DNA from: Gammaproteobacteria bacterium
GTDB taxonomy: Bacteria; Pseudomonadota; Gammaproteobacteria; HK1
DNA length: 7,509 bases
Direction: 5' to 3'
Assembly: GCA_020444775.1 (NCBI GenBank)
Contig: JAGRHX010000798.1
Span: forward strand, 1 to 7,509
Made by a program: the position numbers and the translations under genes. Within the stretch, counting starts at the first letter, position 1; each line of letters opens with the position of its first letter. The notes beneath the pieces were generated by a model. It saw nothing but the letters and a program-made list of their open reading frames with translations. It was not told the origin of the DNA and did no database searches. Shown here in pieces: positions 1 to 4,922 of this stretch.

Positions 1-216
1 TTCGCGATCATCATGTGCGTGAACCTGACCGTTGGTCTGGCGACACCACCCATGGGGCTCATATTGTTCGTCGCATCGAGTCTCACCAATCTACGCATAG
101 AGGTCATCGCCCGCGAGATGTTGCCGTTCCTGGCGATCGAGATCGCCGTGATCTTCTTGATCACCTACATCCCGGCGCTGTCGATGACCCTGCCGAGGCT
201 GCTGGGCTTCCTGTGA
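1..216 (+). CDS. TRAP transporter large permease subunit, C-terminal part (DctM family)
   Basis: This is the 3' end of a gene that enters from the left edge in frame from base 1 and stops with TGA at 214-216; 71 codons are visible. The product is the C-terminus of the large membrane subunit of a tripartite ATP-independent periplasmic (TRAP) transporter, which carries substrate across the inner membrane using an ion gradient. The sequence shows the family's typical end: a Thr-Pro-Pro-Met-Gly turn (TPPMG) after a hydrophobic helix, a short amphipathic link containing IEVIAREMLPF, then a last membrane helix ending in TYIPALSMTLPRLLGFL. The next gene on the same strand encodes a TRAP substrate-binding protein, which supports the call. 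The substrate cannot be read from this fragment. The small permease (DctQ type) is not in the window, but would be expected upstream or fused. Confidence 0.9.
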   Translation, partial: FAIIMCVNLTVGLATPPMGLILFVASSLTNLRIEVIAREMLPFLAIEIAVIFLITYIPALSMTLPRLLGFL

Positions 217-227
217 GCGGCAGCGAC

Positions 228-248
228 TCGACGCGCAAGGCGCGTCGA
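228..248 (+). promoter_or_regulatory. Perfect 9-bp hairpin between the TRAP permease and binding-protein genes
   Basis: The arms TCGACGCGC (228-236) and GCGCGTCGA (240-248) are exact reverse complements around a 3-nt loop, AAG. The hairpin begins 11 nt after the permease stop and ends 37 nt before the binding-protein start. No T-run follows, so it does not look like a full intrinsic terminator. A likely role is an mRNA-stabilising or partial-attenuation structure that lets the binding protein be made at a different level from the permease. That role is inference; the palindrome itself is plain in the sequence. Confidence 0.5.
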
Positions 249-273
249 CCAACCACGATCTGAAGCACAACCT

Positions 274-280
274 GGGAGGA
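274..280 (+). promoter_or_regulatory. Strong ribosome binding site for the TRAP binding protein
   Basis: GGGAGGA lies 5 nt before the ATG at 286. It is a near-ideal Shine-Dalgarno sequence and fixes the start of the dctP-like gene. It also suggests strong translation, as expected for an abundant periplasmic binding protein. Confidence 0.75.
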
Positions 281-285
281 TACTC

Positions 286-1329
286 ATGAAGAAGCGACAC
301 CTGCTCTCGATGCTGGCCGCTGGCCTGCTCGGCATGAACGGCGCCCTGGCGCAGGACTACACCATCAAGATCGGTCACATCGCATCGACCGACGACGAGG
401 ACCACAAAGGTGCTCTGGTATTCAAGGACTACGTGGAGGCGCAGACCAACGGCAAGATCAAGGTCGAGATCTATCCGGGCGGTCAGCTGTGCAGCAACTT
501 TCGTCAGTGCATGGAGGCGGTGCAGCTCGGCACCATAGAGATCACCGGCACCACGGTCGGTGGCGCGGCCAACATCTTCCCCGAGATCCAGGTCACCGAT
601 ATTCCCTACATGTTCCCCAACGATCGGGTCGCGGAAAAGGTGATGAAGAGCCAGTTCATGGAGGAGCTGCGGGCCGCCGTGCTGGCGAAGACCGGTAGCT
701 TGCGTCTGATGGGGCTCAACAACACGGGCGGCTGGCGTGACTTCTTCACCGTGAAGAAGCCGATTCGCACACCCGACGATCTGAAGGGTGTGAAGCTGCG
801 CACCATCGAGTCCCCGCTGCAGGTGGAGATGGTCAAGCTGCTCGGTGGAAGCCCGACGCCGATCCCCTGGCAGGAGCTGTATACCTCGTTGGCCACTGGT
901 GTGGTCGAGGGCACCAAGAACGGCATCACCGATATCGTCAATATGAAGTTCCAGGACTTCCTGCGCTACGTGACGCTGGACCATCATGCCTATATGTTCT
1001 TGTTCTGGTGGATGAACAACGACTTCCTGAAGAGCATGCCGGCCGACATGCAGAAGGTGGTGCTCGACGGCTTCCATCAGATGACCACCGTGGCCAACAA
1101 CGATCCGAAGTTCACCCAGCTTGCTGCCTATGCCGAGTTCCGCAAGCGCGGCGGCAAGGTCTACGTGCCGACGCCGGAGGAGAAGGCGATGTTCGTCTCG
1201 AAAGTCAACGAGCCGCTCAAGCAGTGGTTCGTGGGCAAGTACGGTGACAAGTGGCTGAAGCTGCTCGAGGCATCGATCGCGCAGGCCGAGCAGGAGATCG
1301 CGGCCGAGGACGCAGCGGTTCTGAAGTAG
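286..1329 (+). CDS. dctP: TRAP transporter periplasmic substrate-binding protein (DctP family)
   Basis: This complete 347-residue protein is of normal length for the family. It binds a substrate in the periplasm and delivers it to the TRAP permease encoded just upstream. Residues 1-22 look like a Sec signal peptide: KKR, a hydrophobic core, and cleavage probably after ALA or ALAQ. The mature protein begins with YTIKIGH, the usual first beta strand. DctP hallmarks follow: VEIYPGGQL (60-68), LKGVKLRT with the conserved substrate-binding Arg at about 172, and WQELYTSLATGVVEGTKN (195-212), which contains the conserved ExYxaLxxGvvdG motif. The Arg normally pairs with a carboxylate, so an organic acid substrate is likely, but which one is unknown. 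The mature protein has only two cysteines, C69 and C75, spaced CX5C, which could form a disulfide. The start is set by the GGGAGGA site. The gene is probably co-transcribed with the permease gene. The symbol is used in the family sense only. Confidence 0.93.
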   Translation: MKKRHLLSMLAAGLLGMNGALAQDYTIKIGHIASTDDEDHKGALVFKDYVEAQTNGKIKVEIYPGGQLCSNFRQCMEAVQLGTIEITGTTVGGAANIFPEIQVTDIPYMFPNDRVAEKVMKSQFMEELRAAVLAKTGSLRLMGLNNTGGWRDFFTVKKPIRTPDDLKGVKLRTIESPLQVEMVKLLGGSPTPIPWQELYTSLATGVVEGTKNGITDIVNMKFQDFLRYVTLDHHAYMFLFWWMNNDFLKSMPADMQKVVLDGFHQMTTVANNDPKFTQLAAYAEFRKRGGKVYVPTPEEKAMFVSKVNEPLKQWFVGKYGDKWLKLLEASIAQAEQEIAAEDAAVLK

Positions 1330-1333
1330 TCCG

Positions 1334-1351
1334 CCGTATCACTCGATACGG
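1334..1351. terminator. Hairpin in the convergent gap after dctP (possible terminator)
   Basis: CCGTATC (1334-1340) and GATACGG (1345-1351) form a 7-bp perfect stem with an ACTC loop, 4 nt after the dctP stop. It lies between two convergent genes, so it could end transcription from either side. Neither strand shows the T-run of a classical intrinsic terminator. It is better read as an RNA 3'-end structure or a weak terminator. A GGGCCGGCCC palindrome (1352-1361) abuts it. Confidence 0.4.
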
Positions 1352-1374
1352 GGGCCGGCCCTGGTGCACCGCCC

Positions 1375-1396
1375 GGCGCGCGCTCAGGTGCGCGCC
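1375..1396. terminator. GC-rich hairpin overlapping the end of the EamA gene
   Basis: GGCGCGC (1375-1381) pairs with GCGCGCC (1390-1396). Two more inner pairs (G-T wobble, then C-G) leave a TCAG loop. The stop codon of the minus-strand permease gene (1384-1386) lies in that loop. With the hairpin at 1334-1351 it forms a double-hairpin convergent 3' region. No T-run is visible, so intrinsic termination is uncertain. Confidence 0.35.
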
Positions 1397-2337
1397 AGGC
1401 GGTGCTCGCGCTGCGCGATATAGACGCCGGCGCCAACGACCAGGACGGCGCCGAGCAGGGTCCAGCCATCCGGCCAGTCGCCGAACACGACGATGCCGAG
1501 CAGGATGGCCCAGACCAGCGAGGTGTACTTGAAGGGGCCGACCAGACCCACCTCGCCTATGCGCAAGGCCTCGATCAGGGTCAGCTGGGCGCCACCGAAC
1601 AACAGTGCGCTGGCGACGAAGCCTACCCACATCAGCGGCTCCAAGGGCACCCAGATCAGCACGCTGCCCGCGGTGCCGGTCACGGTGATCACCACGGTCG
1701 ACAGCAACATCATGCTCGCGCTGCTCTCGCCGGCGGTGCCCATCTTGCGTGTGAGCACATCACGACCCGCGCCGAACAGCGCGGCGGCGAGCGGAAACAG
1801 CGCCGCCCAACGCATCAGCTCCGGCGTCGGTCGCAACATCACCAGCACGCCGGCAAAGCCGATCAGCACCGCCATCCAGCGTCGGATCCCGACGCGTTCA
1901 CCGAGCACCAGTGGCGCCATCGCGGTCGCCAGCACTGGACCTGCGAAGGCTATGGCGATGGCATCCGCCAGCGGCAGCAGGCTCAAGCCGGTGACGAAGC
2001 AGAAGGTCGAGCCCGCCATGAGCAGCCCCCGCAGCATCTGATCGCGCCACGAGCGGACTCGCAGGGTACGCAGCCGTGATCCGGTGCACAGCCATGCCAG
2101 GATAAGACCGACCATCAGGCCGCCACGCACCGCAATCACCTGGCCGGGCGGCACGTTCGCGGCCAATGTCTTGACGATGGTGTCGTTGAGGGTCAGCAGC
2201 AGGCAGGACAGGACCATGAGCAGCATGGCCCGGCCGTGAAGGGATGTTCCGCTGGATCCGAACCGGTCCGGCGACGGCTTGGCCGCGGTGTGGTCGGTGG
2301 CGAGCCGGGAAGATGGACGATCTGTGGTTCCGGTCAT
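1384..2337 (-). CDS. EamA/DMT-superfamily permease (drug/metabolite transporter)
   Basis: This is a 317-residue inner-membrane protein with the two tandem EamA repeats (about 37-168 and 178-310) that give ten predicted helices. The first repeat ends with the diagnostic block LPLADAIAIAFAGPVLATA (121-139), then LGERVG (145-150) and GFAGVLVMLRP (160-170). The second repeat has its counterpart at 255-285 (EALRIGEVGLVGPFKYTS onward) and ends GAGVYIAQRE. Family members export or import small metabolites, and the sequence does not indicate which. The ATG at 2337 is chosen because GAGGTG sits just upstream. The frame stays open to an ATG at 2475, but those extra 46 residues are hydrophilic and unlike the family. 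An internal ATG at 2229 would remove the odd 37-residue polar N-terminus but has no good ribosome site. It lies on the same strand as pbpC but 304 bp away, so it is probably transcribed separately. Confidence 0.88.
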   Translation of the reverse strand: MTGTTDRPSSRLATDHTAAKPSPDRFGSSGTSLHGRAMLLMVLSCLLLTLNDTIVKTLAANVPPGQVIAVRGGLMVGLILAWLCTGSRLRTLRVRSWRDQMLRGLLMAGSTFCFVTGLSLLPLADAIAIAFAGPVLATAMAPLVLGERVGIRRWMAVLIGFAGVLVMLRPTPELMRWAALFPLAAALFGAGRDVLTRKMGTAGESSASMMLLSTVVITVTGTAGSVLIWVPLEPLMWVGFVASALLFGGAQLTLIEALRIGEVGLVGPFKYTSLVWAILLGIVVFGDWPDGWTLLGAVLVVGAGVYIAQREHRLART

Positions 2338-2341
2338 GTCA

Positions 2342-2347
2342 CACCTC
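2342..2347 (-). promoter_or_regulatory. Ribosome binding site deciding the EamA permease start
   Basis: On the minus strand GAGGTG is followed by TGAC and the ATG at 2337, leaving 6 nt between GAGG and the start. This favours 2337 over the upstream in-frame ATG at 2475. Confidence 0.6.
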
Positions 2348-2465
2348 GGTTCGCAGGCCGGCAGGCTGCCGACCGCGGACGCTGCGATCCTCGGGCAGAC
2401 GAGCTCGGAAGCGTCAACTACCAAGGCCCGCGTCTTCACGAGGCCTACCCGGACTCCGGATACGC

Positions 2466-2481
2466 GGCCGGACACCCGGCC
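2466..2481. terminator. GC-rich hairpin downstream of pbpC
   Basis: GGCCGG (2466-2471) and CCGGCC (2476-2481) form a 6-bp perfect stem with an ACAC loop. The stem can lengthen past a TT bulge through CGC (2463-2465) and GCG (2484-2486). It lies about 160 bp after the pbpC stop. No T-run follows on either strand, so it is only a possible terminator or RNA 3' structure. Confidence 0.3.
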
Positions 2482-2494
2482 TTGCGAAGGTGTG

Positions 2495-2513
2495 AGTCTG
2501 CATGCAAGTCTGC
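2495..2513. repeat. Short direct repeat AGTCTGC x2 flanking a TGCATGCA palindrome
   Basis: AGTCTGC occurs at 2495-2501 and again at 2507-2513, a 12-bp period, and the palindrome TGCATGCA (2499-2506) overlaps the first copy. Same-face spacing near one helical turn is compatible with a regulator site upstream of the EamA gene. The repeat is short enough to be chance. Confidence 0.25.
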
Positions 2514-2586
2514 GCGCGTGCTATCGCGACGGTGCTTGTCCCACTCGGATGGGTGAGCGCCTCGGCCTCTAGAGCACCGACGCGAA

Positions 2587-2628
2587 CGAGGTTCAGACCG
2601 GACCTGGTCAGGTCAGGAAGGCACCTCG
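2587..2628. other. Dyad cluster with an SRP-RNA-like core just after the pbpC stop
   Basis: An outer inverted repeat CGAGGT (2587-2592) / ACCTCG (2623-2628) encloses a tight palindrome GACCTG-GT-CAGGTC (2601-2614). ACCTCG occurs again at 2634-2639. On the + strand GGTCAGGTCAGGAAGG (2606-2621) matches the bacterial SRP RNA core GGTCAGGTCCGGAAGG with one change. The following AGCA needed for the Ffh-binding loop is missing. It may be the pbpC 3' hairpin, a regulator site or a decayed SRP-RNA fragment; the sequence does not decide. Confidence 0.35.
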
Positions 2629-2641
2629 AATCGACCTCGGT

Positions 2642-4921
2642 CTACTTGACGTCGAAGACAACCGCTGGCGTGTCGACCGTTGTCGAGCCTGGGCGTGGGG
2701 TGACGCGTGCCACCACGGTATGGTGGCCGCGCTGCAGTGGCCAGAGGATCTCGGGGCCGTCGCTGGCCGCGTAGAGCTCGCCATTCACGATCCAGTAGAC
2801 CCGAATCGGTCGGGTCTGCCCGGCCAGCGCAAAGCGGTAGCGTTCCAGCTGGTCCGGAATGCGTGGGTCGCGCGCCAGGGTCAGATTCGGGCTGGGGTGC
2901 TGGATCCTATAGCTCCGGACGCTGGTCTCGTTGTCGTCGAGCGCCGCGGTCCACTCGCGCGATCGTGGCCTGTCGATACGAAACCACTCCATGATGGCCC
3001 GTTCGCAGTCCTGCAACGGTGCGCCATGAGGCTGCAGACAGAAGCGACGTCGCTCCAGACCGGTCGGCATGGGCAGCAAACCGTTCTCTCCCCGGGCCCG
3101 CAGCCGGGCGAAGGTGGCACGCAGCACCAGCGCCGGTCCCGAAGATCCGGTGAGCGAGTCGGTGGCGCTTCGGTCCAGATTACCCATCCATACGCCCACG
3201 GTGTAGCGCCGGTCGAAGCCCACGGCCCAGGTGTCCCGGTGATCGCTGGAGGTTCCGGTCTTGACCGCGGTCTGCAGTGGCATCTCCAGCACACCACCAC
3301 GGCCGAACTCCAGCGCGCGGGCCGCCGGGTCGGCCAGGATGTTGGCGATGATGGCGCTGTCTTGCGGACTGAAGACGCGTTGTCCCGATTCCAGCGGTGC
3401 CTGCTCGTACAACCTTAGCGGGCGTGCCACGCCCAGATTCGCGAGCACCGTGTAGGCCTGCACCAGCTCGAACAGGCTGACCTCGCCGTTGCCCAGGGCC
3501 AGACCGTCGCCATAGATGTCGGGGTGCTCGGTGAGACTGTGCACGCCCGATGCCTGAAGACGTGCCAGCAGGGTATCGGTGCCGACACGATGCAGTGCGC
3601 GCACCGCGGGTATGTTCAGCGAGTTGCCCAGCGCCTCACGCAGGGTCACCTGACCGTAGTAACGGCGGCTGTAGTTGTGATAGGCATGCTCACCGTTGCC
3701 CACCGACTGGCGCAGCGGCGCATCCTCGATGAGGCTCGCGGCATCCATACCGTGCTCGAGGGCCAGCGCATAGACGAAGGGCTTCAGGGTGGAGCCGGGT
3801 TGACGCGGGGTCAGCACCGCGTCGATCTCGGCGCTGGCCTCGGCGCGCTCGCCGTGGCTGGCGACCGCCCAGCCACGGATCGCGCCGCTGGCATGCTCGA
3901 CGACCAGCGCGGCGGCGTTACCGACGCGTTGGTGCGCGAGCCCCCGCAGACGCTGCTCCAGCAGCGCCTGCAGAGCGCGCTGGATGCGTGGATCGAGGGT
4001 GGTGCGGATCCGCGTGCCCGGCAGCGCGTTGCGTGCCAGCGCCGCGCGTGCGAAGTGGGGCGCGTGTAGCGGCAGCTCCGGGCGTGCCAGGTCCAAATCG
4101 GCGTCGGCGATCCGTTCGGCCTCGGCCCGGTTCAACCAGCCATCCGCCACCAGCTGCTCGGCGAGCCGGGTAACGGCGCCGCGCGCGGCGCCTGGATGAC
4201 GCCTGGGATCCAGGCGCGAAGGTGCGCGTGGCAGGACCGCGAGCAGCAGCATCTCGTGCCGCGAGAGTGTCTGCACGCTGCGATCGAAATAGTAGCGAGC
4301 AGCCTGCACCACGCCGCGTCGGTTGGACGCGTAGGGCAGCTGGTTGAGATAGAACTCCAGGATGTCCGCCTTGGAGAAGCGCCGCTCCAGGGCCATTGCC
4401 TCGAAACCCTCCACCCAGCGGGTCCAGAGGCTGCGCGGACGTGGGTTGAGCATCTTCGCGACCTGCTCGGAGACGGTGCTGGCACCACGTACCGCGCGAC
4501 CGGCACGCAGGTTCTGCCATGCAGCCACCACCCTGGCCTGCCAGTCGATACCATTGTGCGTGTCGAAGCGCTTGTCCTCCGCGCGGACCAGGGCGGCCCT
4601 GAGAAAGGTTGGCACCTCGTGCAGCGCGACGGTGTCGTGCACATTGAAGTGATTCTGGTAGGTGCGGGTCAGCGCCGTGCCGTCTCGCGCGAGCACCACC
4701 GGACGGGCATCGTCACGGACAGTCGAGACACCACGCGGCGCACCCGCATCGAGGCTTGTGGGCAACGGTGCCATTGACAGATGGGTCGCCAGCGCGAGCG
4801 CCGCGACCGCCGCGAATGACACGAGCGGTAGCCCGAACCATAGCGGGTGCAGACATCGCCAGCCACGTCGCTTGCGCGGCGCGACCGCCGTCTTCACGTC
4901 GTCCATCTGCTCGCCTTGCAT
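2642..4921 (-). CDS. pbpC: Bifunctional penicillin-binding protein 1C (glycosyltransferase-transpeptidase)
   Basis: This 759-residue protein is close to the length I recall for E. coli PbpC (about 770). It polymerises and cross-links peptidoglycan on the periplasmic face of the inner membrane. Order of parts: a basic cytoplasmic tail (RKRR) and one membrane anchor (about 29-50). The GT51 domain follows (about 75-245), with RAEDKRFDTHNGID (113-126, catalytic Glu115), GASTVSEQVAKML (146-158), and ALERRFSKADILEFYLNQ (177-194) followed by an AARYYF block. The transpeptidase domain (about 300-600) has nucleophile STLK (377-380), SLN (434-436) and KTGTS (554-558). A C-terminal domain (about 665-759) matches the family's BiPBP_C module. 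C628 and C639 may form a periplasmic disulfide. The start follows the macroglobulin stop by 1 nt, so the two genes are probably translationally coupled. The Met6 start at 4906 has the better ribosome site and may be the true one. All catalytic motifs are intact. Confidence 0.94.
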   Translation of the reverse strand: MQGEQMDDVKTAVAPRKRRGWRCLHPLWFGLPLVSFAAVAALALATHLSMAPLPTSLDAGAPRGVSTVRDDARPVVLARDGTALTRTYQNHFNVHDTVALHEVPTFLRAALVRAEDKRFDTHNGIDWQARVVAAWQNLRAGRAVRGASTVSEQVAKMLNPRPRSLWTRWVEGFEAMALERRFSKADILEFYLNQLPYASNRRGVVQAARYYFDRSVQTLSRHEMLLLAVLPRAPSRLDPRRHPGAARGAVTRLAEQLVADGWLNRAEAERIADADLDLARPELPLHAPHFARAALARNALPGTRIRTTLDPRIQRALQALLEQRLRGLAHQRVGNAAALVVEHASGAIRGWAVASHGERAEASAEIDAVLTPRQPGSTLKPFVYALALEHGMDAASLIEDAPLRQSVGNGEHAYHNYSRRYYGQVTLREALGNSLNIPAVRALHRVGTDTLLARLQASGVHSLTEHPDIYGDGLALGNGEVSLFELVQAYTVLANLGVARPLRLYEQAPLESGQRVFSPQDSAIIANILADPAARALEFGRGGVLEMPLQTAVKTGTSSDHRDTWAVGFDRRYTVGVWMGNLDRSATDSLTGSSGPALVLRATFARLRARGENGLLPMPTGLERRRFCLQPHGAPLQDCERAIMEWFRIDRPRSREWTAALDDNETSVRSYRIQHPSPNLTLARDPRIPDQLERYRFALAGQTRPIRVYWIVNGELYAASDGPEILWPLQRGHHTVVARVTPRPGSTTVDTPAVVFDVK
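4914..4917 (-). promoter_or_regulatory. Ribosome-site-like AAGG favouring the second Met of pbpC
   Basis: Minus-strand AAGG lies inside codons 2-3 of the longest pbpC frame and 7 nt before the in-frame ATG at 4906. The first ATG (4921) has only a GAGG 12 nt away. Initiation at 4906 would give a 754-residue protein starting MDDVK. Confidence 0.4.
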
Positions 4922-4922
4922 T

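Larger units (their letters stand above)
2338..2641. other. 304-bp non-coding stretch between pbpC and the EamA gene
   Basis: No reading frame here resembles a protein I recognise; the open frames look like by-products of high GC. The stretch should hold the pbpC 3' end and the EamA promoter. A TTGACG match on the minus strand (2412-2417), 75 bp before the EamA start, could be a -35 box, but nothing near -10 spacing resembles TATAAT, so I do not call a promoter. It contains several dyads: CGGCAG-G-CTGCCG (2359-2371), GGCCGG-ACAC-CCGGCC (2466-2481), CTCTAGAG (2567-2574) and GACCTG-GT-CAGGTC (2601-2614). There is also a direct repeat at 2495-2513. Confidence 0.6.

Noticed and set aside
91..1077. 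A 328-codon open frame on the minus strand opposite the TRAP genes
   Set aside because: It lies antisense to a clear DctP gene, is rich in His, Gln, Leu and Arg as expected of a GC-rich shadow frame, and shows no family motif.
2412..2417. TTGACG as a -35 box for the EamA gene
   Set aside because: No acceptable -10 hexamer lies at 16-19 bp, so a promoter call would rest on one hexamer only.
2338..2475. A 46-residue N-terminal extension of the EamA permease from the ATG at 2475
   Set aside because: The ATG at 2337 has a well-spaced GAGGTG site. The extension lengthens an already polar N-terminus beyond the family norm and resembles no signal or domain.
2236..2572. Small + strand open frames of 80-106 codons across the start of the EamA gene and the gap
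   Set aside because: They overlap each other and the EamA coding region, have Arg/Gly/Ser-rich composition, and no convincing ribosome site or recognisable domain.
2560..2660. A functional ffs (SRP RNA) gene on the + strand
   Set aside because: Only the 16-nt core resembles SRP RNA. The AGCA side of the Ffh-binding loop is missing, the outer arms do not pair as a long hairpin, and the 3' part would run into pbpC.
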